Assembly (NCBI GenBank): GCA_016707605.1
Contig: JADJHJ010000002.1
Span: 1-64,000, forward strand
DNA length: 64,000 nt
DNA from: Candidatus Promineofilum glycogenicum
Lineage (GTDB): Bacteria > Chloroflexota > Anaerolineae > Promineifilales > Promineifilaceae
Direction: 5' to 3'
Notes under the pieces: generated by a model
The model's database searches: none
What the model saw: only the letters and a program-made list of their open reading frames with translations
What the model was told of the DNA's origin: nothing
Translations under genes and position numbers: made by a program
Part shown: piece by piece, positions 24,754 to 33,340 of the stretch
How positions within the stretch are numbered: the first letter of the stretch is position 1
Layout: each line of letters opens with the position of its first letter

Positions 24754-25767
24754 ATGACTACCGAACGGCGCCCAACAGCGCGAGCCAACCACCTGGCGAT
24801 CTGGGCGCTGTTACTGCTGGCGCTGGTCGCGGCGCTGCCGGCGCTGGCGGCCCTGCCCGCGCGCGCGCGGGCCAACGCCGGCTCCTGGCACTTAAACCGC
24901 GGCCTGGCGGGGGGCGAGCCGGCCGAGTTGGAACGCGCCACGGCCCAACTGGCCGATGTCAGCGAGTCACCCGTCGTCGGCCAACGCGCCTGGCGCGGCC
25001 TGGGGCTGGCGGCCATGACGGCGGCGCGCGACGACGACGCTCTGGCCGCCTGGCAGCAGATCGACGGCGGCGCGGCCGAGGTGACTCTGTGGGGCTATCA
25101 GGCGGAGTCGGCCGGCGATTGGGCCGCGGCCCGCGACTGGCACCGGCTGGCCGTCCGGCTAGACCCCCACGACGGCGACGCCTGGTACGAAGTGGCCCGC
25201 GCCTCAGCCCAACTGGGCGACGTGGCGGCCACGGAGGCGTACCAGCAAGCGCTGGCCGCCGCGCGCCACGCCCGCTTCGGCCCCAGCAACATCCTGACCC
25301 GGCTGGGCGAATTGGCCAAGAACGCGGCCCCGCCCGATTGGGCCGCCGCTCTGAGCCACTTCGAGGACGCTCTGCGGCGCGACGCCTTCATCGTCGCCGA
25401 CGACCGGCTTCAGGCGCACCTGGGCCGGGCCGAGGCGCTCGACAAGCTGGGCCAGACGGCGGCGGCCCTCGACGCCTATCGCCAGGCGGCCGCCGCGTGG
25501 CCCAACCACTACTGGGCCAACGTCCACAGCGGCCGGCTGAGTTGGTACGTGGCCGGCGACGCAACGCAGGCCACCGCCTTCCTGAATCACGCCATCACCT
25601 TGCAACCCGATGACAAATGGGCCTACCTGTTCCTGGGCGGCATCTACGCCGAAGCCGGGCAGGCCGACCGGGCGATCCCGCTCTTGCAGCGCGTGCTGGA
25701 ACTCGACCCCGACGACGCCACGGCGCGGCAGCAGCTCGACCAACTGATGGGGGGGGATGGCCCTTAA
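24754..25767 (+). CDS. TPR-repeat protein with an N-terminal membrane anchor
   Basis: A 337-residue protein. One transmembrane segment at about 14-36 (LAIWALLLLALVAALPALAA) is followed by roughly six tetratricopeptide units, for example DWHRLAVRLDPHDGDAWYEV, LGQTAAALDAYRQAAAAWPN and AGQADRAIPLLQRVLELDPD. TPR proteins in polysaccharide clusters usually scaffold the polymerase and export machinery, an inference here. The ATG at 24754 is used; an in-frame start 14 codons earlier is weaker. The last 11 bp overlap the flippase gene. Confidence 0.8.
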   Translation: MTTERRPTARANHLAIWALLLLALVAALPALAALPARARANAGSWHLNRGLAGGEPAELERATAQLADVSESPVVGQRAWRGLGLAAMTAARDDDALAAWQQIDGGAAEVTLWGYQAESAGDWAAARDWHRLAVRLDPHDGDAWYEVARASAQLGDVAATEAYQQALAAARHARFGPSNILTRLGELAKNAAPPDWAAALSHFEDALRRDAFIVADDRLQAHLGRAEALDKLGQTAAALDAYRQAAAAWPNHYWANVHSGRLSWYVAGDATQATAFLNHAITLQPDDKWAYLFLGGIYAEAGQADRAIPLLQRVLELDPDDATARQQLDQLMGGDGP

Positions 25768-27283
25768 GACAGAGGTCAAGCCGTCGGCCGACGGCAACTC
25801 CAGCGTCAACCGGCTGGCCGTGGGCGCGGGCATCTCGCTAGTAGGCGTCGTGCTGGGGCGCGGCCTGGAGTTTGTCAAGCAGGTCGCCCTGGCCCGCCTG
25901 CTGGGTCTGGAGGCGTTCGGCCTCTATGCCCTGGGCTGGAATCTCCTGCGCAGCATCGGTATTCTGCTGCCGTTGGGCCTGCAGAACGGCGTGTTGCACT
26001 TCGGCGCGCGCTTCTGGCGACAAGATGAAGGCGGGCTACGAAGTGTCCTGACGCGCACCATCGGCGCAAGCTTCCTCATCGGCTGTCTTGTCACGCTGGT
26101 TCTCTTCCTGGCCGCGCCGTGGCTCATGACCGACGTATTCGACGAGCCGGAGTTTACCACCGCCTTCCGCGTCTTCACGCTGATGCTGCCGTTCATGGGC
26201 GCGCTACGCGTGGCCGCCAACGCCACGCGCATCTCGCAGCGGATGCAGTACTCGATTGCCGCGGAGGAGATCGTCCAATCCATTCTCAACATCGTTCTCT
26301 TTGCGCTGCTATACCTGTTGGGTTGGCAGTTGATGGGCGCAGTCGTCTCCACGGTCTTGTCCTACGTCGCCGCGCTGGCTTTGGCGCTCTACTTCGTGCG
26401 ACGTCTGTTTCGGGCGGCGTTCCGCGCGCCGTCGCGCCCGGCCGTCACACCGCGCCAGATGCTCGCCTTCTCCGTGCCGACTTCACTGGCCGACATCTCC
26501 GGCGTCATCGTCAGCCGCGCCGACCGCCTGTTCCTGGGCTTCTACTGGCCCTCGGCCGAGGTGGGCATCTATCAGGCAGCAGCGCAGATCGCCATCATCC
26601 TGGCCGCCATCCTCAGCGCCTTCAACATGATCCTCATGCCGATGATCGCCGACCAGTTCCACAAGAAGGATATGGGGCAACTGGAGGAGTTATACCGGGT
26701 CAACACCAAGTGGGGCATCTACTGCATCGCACCGCTGGTGCTGGTCATCCTCTTTGCCGCCGAAGACGTCATGCGCGTCACCTTTGGCGCGGCCTTCGTC
26801 GGCGGGGCGACGACGCTGCTCATCCTGACCGTCGGCCAGTTCGTCAACATCGCCACCGGGGCCACCGGCACCATCCTGATCATGACCGGCCACCAGACGG
26901 CCTGGTTTCGGCTGAGCCTCGTCGTCCTGGTGGCCAACCTGGCGCTGAACTTGACCCTTGTGCCCCGTTGGGGGATGATCGGCGCGGCGATTGCTACGGC
27001 GACGACGGTTGGCGGCTTGTTTACCATCAGTCTCTTGATCGTAAAACACAGCCTGGACCTGTGGCCTTATGACCGGCGTTACCTGAAAGGCATCGCGGCC
27101 GGGCTGGCTACGGCCGTCCTGTTGCTGGGCGTGCGGTTGCTGGGCCTGTCGTCACTGGCCAACTTGTTGCTGACCGCGACCGTGGCCGTGGCCGGGTTCT
27201 TTGGATTGCTCATTCTTCTCGGTCTCGATCCAGAAGACCGGGACTTTATCGCTCTTCTGATGCGGCGCGTGAGGGCCAGGTGA
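25757..27283 (+). CDS. Wzx-like polysaccharide flippase (MATE/MOP superfamily)
   Basis: A 508-residue protein with about 14 hydrophobic segments. The N-terminal pattern NRLAVGAGISLVGVVLGRGL, EFVKQVALARLLGLEAFGLY is characteristic of the polysaccharide biosynthesis (RfbX) family that moves lipid-linked repeat units across the membrane. YQAAAQIAIILAAILSAFNM and GATTLLILTVGQFVNIATGA are typical inner helices. It overlaps the TPR gene by 11 bp and the sulfotransferase by 4 bp (GTGA), so translation is probably coupled. The substrate cannot be told from sequence. Confidence 0.87.
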   Translation: MALKTEVKPSADGNSSVNRLAVGAGISLVGVVLGRGLEFVKQVALARLLGLEAFGLYALGWNLLRSIGILLPLGLQNGVLHFGARFWRQDEGGLRSVLTRTIGASFLIGCLVTLVLFLAAPWLMTDVFDEPEFTTAFRVFTLMLPFMGALRVAANATRISQRMQYSIAAEEIVQSILNIVLFALLYLLGWQLMGAVVSTVLSYVAALALALYFVRRLFRAAFRAPSRPAVTPRQMLAFSVPTSLADISGVIVSRADRLFLGFYWPSAEVGIYQAAAQIAIILAAILSAFNMILMPMIADQFHKKDMGQLEELYRVNTKWGIYCIAPLVLVILFAAEDVMRVTFGAAFVGGATTLLILTVGQFVNIATGATGTILIMTGHQTAWFRLSLVVLVANLALNLTLVPRWGMIGAAIATATTVGGLFTISLLIVKHSLDLWPYDRRYLKGIAAGLATAVLLLGVRLLGLSSLANLLLTATVAVAGFFGLLILLGLDPEDRDFIALLMRRVRAR

Positions 27284-28260
27284 TCGACGTTCTCTACATC
27301 GCCGGGGCCGGGCGCAGCGGCAGCACGCTGCTGGAACGCCTTTTGGGGCAACTGCCGCAATGCGTGGCCGTCGGCGAAGCGCGCCATCTGTGGCGCGAAG
27401 ACCCGACCACGGCCCGTTGCGGCTGCGGCCGGGTGCTGACCGAGTGCGACCACTGGCGCGCCGTGATCGAACGCGCCGGCTTCGCGTTCGACGCCGGCGG
27501 GTTTGAGGCCGTGATGAGTTTGCGGCAACAAGCGGACCGCATTCGTTACGTGCCCCAGATGCTCGTTCCGGCTTTGGCCGGCAAGACGTACGCCCACCAC
27601 CAGGCCGCCTACACCGCCGCCTTGCGCCGCCTATATGAAGCGTTTCACGACGTGGGCCACGCCGGCATCATTGTGGACTCGTCCAAGGACGTTTCGACGC
27701 TTTACCTCCTGACACAGATGGCGGACGTGCGCCTGCGCCTGCTGCATTTGGTGCGCGACAGCCGGGCCGTGGCCTACTCCTGGATGAAGCGCATTGTCCG
27801 GCCCGACATCGTCGGCCGCGAAGAGTATATGCCCACCTTTTCGCCGGGCAAGGCCGCCGCCGACTGGATGGTGCGCAACACGCTGACCGAGGCCGCCCGC
27901 GGTCGCGCCGACGGCTACCTGCGCCTACGCTACGAAGATCTCATTGCCGATCCGCTGGCTACGCTGCGACGGGCGGCCGACTTCATGGGGCTGCCCCAGG
28001 CCGATCTGAGCTTCATCGGGCCGGATGGCGAAGTCTACCTGCGGCGCGAAACCCACACCGTAGGCGGCAACCCGATGAAGTTCAAGGCGGGGGGCATGCG
28101 GCTTAGACTGGATGACGCCTGGCAACGGGCGCTGCGCCCAGCCGACCGCCGCCTCGTCACCGCCGCGACCTGGCCGCTGTTGCGGCGCTATGGCTACCGG
28201 CGCGACGGCCACCGCCAGCCCGACGAACACACTCCGGTGGAGGTTAGCCCAACAGGGTAA
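27280..28260 (+). CDS. sulfotransferase-family protein
   Basis: A 326-residue protein. The PAPS 5'-phosphosulfate loop is at residues 7-18 (IAGAGRSGSTLLERLL), IIVDSSKDVSTLYLLTQ and LLHLVRDSRAVAYSWMKR (the 3'-phosphate site) follow, and YLRLRYEDLIADPLATLRR is the third family motif. It probably adds sulfate to a sugar of the exopolysaccharide. Starts at GTG (27280) overlapping the flippase stop by 4 bp. The glycosyltransferase start follows after 4 bp. A PAPS synthesis gene is not in the window. Confidence 0.85.
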   Translation: MIDVLYIAGAGRSGSTLLERLLGQLPQCVAVGEARHLWREDPTTARCGCGRVLTECDHWRAVIERAGFAFDAGGFEAVMSLRQQADRIRYVPQMLVPALAGKTYAHHQAAYTAALRRLYEAFHDVGHAGIIVDSSKDVSTLYLLTQMADVRLRLLHLVRDSRAVAYSWMKRIVRPDIVGREEYMPTFSPGKAAADWMVRNTLTEAARGRADGYLRLRYEDLIADPLATLRRAADFMGLPQADLSFIGPDGEVYLRRETHTVGGNPMKFKAGGMRLRLDDAWQRALRPADRRLVTAATWPLLRRYGYRRDGHRQPDEHTPVEVSPTG

Positions 28261-28264
28261 GCTG

Positions 28265-29410
28265 ATGAAAGGAACGGTTGTTTTCATCTCGATGGTGCAC
28301 TGGCACTTCACCTGGCAACTGGAGCACAGCTTTGCCCGGGGCCTGGCCGAGCGCGGCTATGACGTGCGCTTCGTCGAGCCGCTGCCCAAGCGCTGGCCGG
28401 CGCTGTCGGAGTTGGGCCGCGTCTGGGGGCGGCTGGTCGGCCATAGCGAGACGGCCGGCAACTGCTACCAGCCGCTCGCGCCGGGGGTCGAACTGATCTC
28501 GCCGCGGCTGCTGCCCGACACCAGCCCACTGCTGCAAAGCCTGAACCGCCGCCTCTTCGTGCCGCGCATCGCCGACACCCTGCGCCGCGACGCCACCCAG
28601 CCGTTGATCGTCATCAACTATCTGCCCCTGCCCGCTTCGCTGGCCCTGATGGCGCAACTGCGACCGGACGCCACGTTCTACCACTGCGTCAACGACTGGG
28701 ATCACGATCCCTACACCAGCACCGGCCACTTCCGCGAAGCGGAGTTGGCCGGCGCGGTGGACATGGTCTGGACGGATTCGCCGGTCAACTACGCCCGCAA
28801 CGCGGTCTGGGCCGACAACGTGATCCTCATGGCCCACGTGGTCGACGTGGAGTTGTTCGCCCGCGCCCGCCACACACCGGCCGAGCCGCCGGCGCGTCCC
28901 CTGTGCGCCTACTTCGGCACGATCGGCATCAGCGCCGACATCGATCTACTGCGCGCCGTCAGCCACCGCTACCGGCTGCGTCTCATCGGCCCGGTGCGCA
29001 CACCCCTGGAAGGCTTCGCCGCCGACACCGAGATGATTCCCCCCGTGCCCCAGGGGGAGCTGCCGGAGCTGCTGCGCGACGTTGACGTGTTGCTCTTGCC
29101 CTACGTGCGCTCCGTCCACAATGAGGGCGTGATGCCGGCCAAGATATTTGAGTGTATGGCCACGGGCAAGCCGATGGTCGTCAGTGGCCTGACCGCGCTG
29201 GAACAGTACGCCGATTTGTTATATCTATGCGAAGGAGAGTCGGAGTTCCTGGCCAAGATCGCCGAGGCAGTTCATGAGCCGCCCGCTCGGCGCGCGGCAC
29301 GCATCGCCTGCGCCGAAGCCAACAGCAACGAGCGGCGCATTGACGACATCGAAGAGTACTTTCGTCAGGTGCTGGACGCGCGCCAGCCCGCGCCCGTCAC
29401 CGCGCCTTAG
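28265..29410 (+). CDS. glycosyltransferase, TuaH-like (GT-B fold)
   Basis: A 381-residue cytoplasmic enzyme. The N-terminal domain starts VVFISMVHWHFTWQLEHSFA and includes FYHCVNDWDHDPY, the Asp/Trp-rich motif of the TuaH/teichuronic-acid type group. The C-terminal donor domain has CAYFGTIGISADIDLLRAVS, LRLIGPVRTPLEGFAAD and the E-x7-E-like region YVRSVHNEGVMPAKIFECMA with TGKPMV. The sugar is unknown. The longer frame from 28112 runs inside the sulfotransferase and is ignored. Confidence 0.8.
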   Translation: MKGTVVFISMVHWHFTWQLEHSFARGLAERGYDVRFVEPLPKRWPALSELGRVWGRLVGHSETAGNCYQPLAPGVELISPRLLPDTSPLLQSLNRRLFVPRIADTLRRDATQPLIVINYLPLPASLALMAQLRPDATFYHCVNDWDHDPYTSTGHFREAELAGAVDMVWTDSPVNYARNAVWADNVILMAHVVDVELFARARHTPAEPPARPLCAYFGTIGISADIDLLRAVSHRYRLRLIGPVRTPLEGFAADTEMIPPVPQGELPELLRDVDVLLLPYVRSVHNEGVMPAKIFECMATGKPMVVSGLTALEQYADLLYLCEGESEFLAKIAEAVHEPPARRAARIACAEANSNERRIDDIEEYFRQVLDARQPAPVTAP

Positions 29411-29454
29411 CCGCCAATGACATCGGCCGCCGTTCATCCCGACCCCGTGTTGCC

Positions 29455-30852
29455 ATGACCACGTCTTCACCCGCCACCACGCCCACCACGCCCGCGCCGC
29501 GCCGGCTGGTGCTGCCGTTTCTGGAGACGGACCCGCTGTTCGACGTGCGCTGGGCGGTGATCCTGCTGCCGGTGTGGTGGTGGCTGGGCGTGGAGCAGTT
29601 CATCTGGCCGGCGATCTTCGGCCTGGCCGCGCTGAAGATGCTCCACCTCCAGCGGTGGCAACTGCGGCTGAATGGGCCACTGCGCTGGTTTGCCCTCTTC
29701 CTGGTGATTATCGCCATCTCCGGGCTGTTCATCGTCGAGGCCGAGCGCTGGCTGACCTTCTGGCGCAACTTCGGCGCGTTTGCCGGCGGCTTCCTCCTGT
29801 TGCTCATCGTTTCTAATCGCGCCCGCACCTGGCCGGCCATCGAGCGCCTGCTCGACGCGGCGCTACTGGCGGTGCTGATCGCCGGCACGGTGGGGCTGCT
29901 GGGCGTGTTGGGCGTGTGGCGACCCACCTTCCTCTCGCTGGCCGGGCGCGTGATGCCCGAAGCAGTGCTGGCCACCAGCTACGGCCGGGCCATCGCCTTT
30001 CGCGCGCTGGGCGAGTTCGGGTGGTTCACCGGCCTGGAGCTGTTCTATCGGCTGAACTCCTTCTTCCTGTTCAGTAATCACTACTCCAGTGCGCTGGTCT
30101 ATGCCATCCCCTTTCTGTTCTATAAGCTGACGCGCTGCCACGGCTGGCGGCGAGTGCTGGTGGTTCTGGGCATCGTCTTGCTACTGATCAATCTGGTCTA
30201 CACCACTGGGCGCGTGGCCCTGCTCAGTCTGCTGGGCGGCGCATTACTCTTTGTGGTGTTCTACTCCCTGCGTCAGCGGGCTATCAAGGTTCTGGGCGCG
30301 CTGGCTCTGGCGGCGGCCATCTGGCTGCTGGCCCTGGCCGCCACGGTGGAGCTTGCCGCCCCCGGCCCGGGTAGCGGCCTCATCGGTGGGGCTATTGAGG
30401 CTGTGGACGCGTTCGTCTTCGCCCGCGGCGAAGGCAGCTATACCAGCCGCTTCGGCGTCTACGAGGCGACGATTGCCGGCTTTCTGGAGCGCCCGCTGTT
30501 CGGCTGGGGCACCGAGCGCGACGTGGAGGGGCTGGATTTGCCCGCCGGGTCGCACAGCGAATACTTTGCTGCCCTCTACCGCCAGGGATTACTGGGGCTG
30601 CTGTCCCTGCTGGGCCTCTACTGGTCGGTCTGGCGTACGACGCGGCCCATCGGCCCACCGGCCCAGCCCGCGGGGGCGCTATTGCGTTATGGCCGCTGGT
30701 TCTTCGTCACCGCTGTGGTCAACAGCCTGCTCAACGACCCCAACGTAGACACAACAACCTTTGTCCTGCTGTGGCTTTTCATCGCCCTGCTGGTGGCCGC
30801 AGCCCAGTTTATGCATGATCAACCGTATGACGACCTTGCCACCAGCCATTGA
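29455..30852 (+). CDS. O-antigen ligase/polymerase-like membrane protein 2
   Basis: A 465-residue protein with about ten to twelve hydrophobic helices. The Wzy_C-like region includes RFGVYEATIAGFLERPLFGW with GTERDVEGLDLPAGSHSEYF, the His-Ser-Glu loop, and ends with LWLFIALLVAAAQF. The second of three such proteins in the cluster; the family polymerises or ligates undecaprenyl-linked glycans. The ATG at 29455 is preceded by a 44-bp gap after the glycosyltransferase. Its last 26 bp overlap the WecG-like gene. Confidence 0.78.
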   Translation: MTTSSPATTPTTPAPRRLVLPFLETDPLFDVRWAVILLPVWWWLGVEQFIWPAIFGLAALKMLHLQRWQLRLNGPLRWFALFLVIIAISGLFIVEAERWLTFWRNFGAFAGGFLLLLIVSNRARTWPAIERLLDAALLAVLIAGTVGLLGVLGVWRPTFLSLAGRVMPEAVLATSYGRAIAFRALGEFGWFTGLELFYRLNSFFLFSNHYSSALVYAIPFLFYKLTRCHGWRRVLVVLGIVLLLINLVYTTGRVALLSLLGGALLFVVFYSLRQRAIKVLGALALAAAIWLLALAATVELAAPGPGSGLIGGAIEAVDAFVFARGEGSYTSRFGVYEATIAGFLERPLFGWGTERDVEGLDLPAGSHSEYFAALYRQGLLGLLSLLGLYWSVWRTTRPIGPPAQPAGALLRYGRWFFVTAVVNSLLNDPNVDTTTFVLLWLFIALLVAAAQFMHDQPYDDLATSH

Positions 30853-31612
30853 CATCCTGGGCGTGCCCGTCCACCCCCTGACTGTTGACGAGCTTCACGA
30901 ACAGTTGGCCGACGTGATCGCCCGTGGCGAGCAGGCGCGGGTGCTACACGTCAACGCCCACGGCCTGAACCTGGCCGTCGAACACCGCTGGCTGCGCGAC
31001 TATCTGAATCAGGTCGAGATCGTCTTTTGCGATGGCGTCGGCGTCATCGTCGGCGCGCGCTTGCTGGGCCACCACATCCCGGAACGCATCACCTACGCCG
31101 ATTGGATGTGGCAACTGGCCGACTTCGCCGCGCGGAGCGACATCTCGCTCTACTTCCTGGGCGCGCGGCCCGGCGTGGCCCAGGCGGCGGCCGACCGTCT
31201 GACGGCCCATTACCCCGGCCTGAAGATCGCCGGCGTGCAGCACGGCTACTTCGACCGGACACTCGACCACCCCGAGAACCGGGCAGTCATCGAGCGTATC
31301 AACGCCGCGCGGCCCAACATCCTCCTGGTGGGCATGGGCATGCCGCTCCAAGAGCGCTGGCTGTGCGAAAATTGGGACTGCCTCAACGTCAACATCGCCC
31401 TGACCGGCGGCGCGGTGTTCGACTACATGTCGGGCGAACTCCAGCGCGCGCCGCGCTGGATGACCGACAACGGTCTGGAGTGGTTGGGCCGGCTACTCAT
31501 CGAGCCGCAACGCCTGTGGCGGCGCTACTTGGTCGGCAATCCCCTCTTCCTGGGGCGGGTCGTACGCACGCGACTGAGCCGGCGGCGTCATCGCCCCCAT
31601 CCTACTCTCTAA
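30827..31612 (+). CDS. WecG/TagA/CpsF-family (GT26) glycosyltransferase
   Basis: A 261-residue enzyme that commonly adds the second sugar (e.g. N-acetylmannosamine) to an undecaprenyl-linked primer. The full family pattern is present: DILGVPVHPLTVDELHEQLA, VLHVNAHGLNLAVEHRWLRD, EIVFCDGVGVIVGARLLG, RITYADWMWQLADFAA, YFLGARPGVAQAAADRL, ILLVGMGMPLQERWLCEN and NIALTGGAVFDYMSGELQRA with PRWMTDNGLEWLGRLLIEP. The third of the in-frame Met codons (30827) fits the family start. It overlaps the previous gene's end by 26 bp, in another frame. Confidence 0.9.
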   Translation: MTTLPPAIDILGVPVHPLTVDELHEQLADVIARGEQARVLHVNAHGLNLAVEHRWLRDYLNQVEIVFCDGVGVIVGARLLGHHIPERITYADWMWQLADFAARSDISLYFLGARPGVAQAAADRLTAHYPGLKIAGVQHGYFDRTLDHPENRAVIERINAARPNILLVGMGMPLQERWLCENWDCLNVNIALTGGAVFDYMSGELQRAPRWMTDNGLEWLGRLLIEPQRLWRRYLVGNPLFLGRVVRTRLSRRRHRPHPTL

Positions 31613-31691
31613 ATTAGCCAGGCCGGGCGTGCTTGCATGGCGGTACCTTTGCTGATAATGAGAAGAATTGCCTATTTGTCACCGCCGCGAC

Positions 31692-31720
31692 TTGGCCCTC
31701 TCTAGTGCACTCGTTATAAT
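31692..31720 (+). promoter_or_regulatory. promoter of the initiating glycosyltransferase gene
   Basis: TTGGCC (31692-31697), a 17-bp spacer, TATAAT (31715-31720). The expected start near 31727 gives a leader of about 160 nt before 31888. The 275-bp gap after 31612 holds nothing else I can name; it breaks the otherwise overlapping gene chain, so a second transcription unit begins here. Confidence 0.65.
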
Positions 31721-31887
31721 TGCGTGAATTGCACCCATTTTCACAACTGCCTGGTGGAAACAACATAGATCGACATCACAATGCCAGGTTAAGCGCGCTA
31801 TGGTGCAGAGACCTGTTGAGCGGACGCCAGCCCAGTGGACGCGCGCCCGACACGTGTGGGCCAGAGGAGTGAAGGAAGGGGACGATT

Positions 31888-33303
31888 ATGTTGAGGCGCT
31901 TTGGCGTAAACTACGCTATTTTTTCAATTGTGCTGGATATCTTGCTAACGCTGGTGGCGCTAGTGTTGGCCACCTATCTGGTACGCTACATTCCCACTTC
32001 ACTCACCAACCTCCGTGGCCCGGCCACCATCGCGCCTTATACCTATTTAGCGGTGCCCATCATCTGGGGCATCACGTTTCTGGTGTTGTCGGTCTATGAT
32101 CCCAAACGGATCTATAAGGCCATTGACGAGCTACAGATCGTCGCTGTGGCCACGCTTTCCTCGGCGCTGCTCTTCGCCGGGCTGCTCTACCTGGCCCAAC
32201 GTGACTTCTCGCGCTGGGTCTTCCTGCTCTTCCTGGGGCTTGATCTGCTGTTCCTGGCGAGTTGGCGCATCCTGGCCCGGGTGCTGTTCCGCATCGGCCG
32301 CATGCCCGCCGGCGAGCGGCGCGTCCTCATCGTCGGCGCGGGCGAAGTCGGCCAGCGGGTCGGCCAAATGATCCAGGAGTACCGTTCGATGGGCCTGAAT
32401 CTCTCCGGCTATCTGGACGAGGCGCCCGATAACACTGACGAAGACGGGGCCTTCGTCATGCACGTCCTTGGCCCGCTCGAAGACGTGCGCGAGGTCGTTC
32501 AGACCGGCCGCATCGACGACGTCGTCATCGCCCTGCCCCAGCGTGACTATCCGCAGATCAATGAACTGGTGCTGGCCCTCCATGATTTGCCCGTTCACGT
32601 GCGCGTCGTCCCCGACTACTTTAGTCTGGCCCTCTATCGCGCCTCGGTTGACGACTTTGGTGGCCTGCCCATGATTAATCTACGCGACCCCGCGCTCAAC
32701 GACGTGCAGCGCCTCGTCAAGCGCATGTTCGATCTGGTGTTGTCGAGCATCCTGCTGTCCATCGCTCTGCTGCCGATGGCGATCATCGTCCTCCTCATCC
32801 GCCTGGACTCCAAGGGGCCGATCATCTTCCGCCAGCAGCGCGTGGGCGAAAACGGCCGTCTCTTCTCCATGTACAAATTCCGCTCGATGGTCGTCGGCGC
32901 GGAGAAGATGCAAGATACGGTTAACGAAGTGAACGAAGAAGGCCAAGTGCTGTTCAAGAAAGCCGACGACCCGCGTGTGACGCGCGTCGGCCGCTTCCTG
33001 CGCCACACCAGCCTCGACGAACTGCCGCAACTGCTCAACGTCTGGAAGGGCGACATGAGCCTCGTTGGCCCGCGGCCGGAATTGCCCTGGCTGGTCGGCC
33101 AGTATGAACCGTGGCAGCACAAGCGGCTGGCCGTGCCCCAGGGCATGACCGGCTGGTGGCAGATCAACGGCCGGGCCGACAAGCCGTTGCACCTGCACAC
33201 CGAGGAAGACCTTTACTACGTCCAGAACTACTCGTTGTGGATGGACATCTACATCCTGCTGAAGACGCCGTGGGTTGTCGTGCGCGGCAAGGGCGCCTAC
33301 TAA
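31888..33303 (+). CDS. undecaprenyl-phosphate glycosyl-1-phosphate transferase (WbaP/WcaJ type)
   Basis: A 471-residue protein that starts polysaccharide units by loading a hexose-1-phosphate on undecaprenyl phosphate. Four N-terminal transmembrane helices (about 10-125) are followed by a CoA-binding/Rossmann-like domain (RRVLIVGAGEVGQRVGQMIQ, about 145-260), and the C-terminal catalytic domain from about 270 starts KRMFDLVLSSILLSIALLP. Catalytic motifs are FRQQRVGENGRLFSMYKFRS and LRHTSLDELPQLLNVWKGDM with SLVGPRPELP, then GMTGWWQINGRADKPLH. AAGGAAGGGGA precedes the ATG. It heads its own promoter unit within the cluster. Confidence 0.92.
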   Translation: MLRRFGVNYAIFSIVLDILLTLVALVLATYLVRYIPTSLTNLRGPATIAPYTYLAVPIIWGITFLVLSVYDPKRIYKAIDELQIVAVATLSSALLFAGLLYLAQRDFSRWVFLLFLGLDLLFLASWRILARVLFRIGRMPAGERRVLIVGAGEVGQRVGQMIQEYRSMGLNLSGYLDEAPDNTDEDGAFVMHVLGPLEDVREVVQTGRIDDVVIALPQRDYPQINELVLALHDLPVHVRVVPDYFSLALYRASVDDFGGLPMINLRDPALNDVQRLVKRMFDLVLSSILLSIALLPMAIIVLLIRLDSKGPIIFRQQRVGENGRLFSMYKFRSMVVGAEKMQDTVNEVNEEGQVLFKKADDPRVTRVGRFLRHTSLDELPQLLNVWKGDMSLVGPRPELPWLVGQYEPWQHKRLAVPQGMTGWWQINGRADKPLHLHTEEDLYYVQNYSLWMDIYILLKTPWVVVRGKGAY

Positions 33304-33340
33304 CCCCCGGCGCGCCGGCTGTCTGACAGGACGAGTCCAT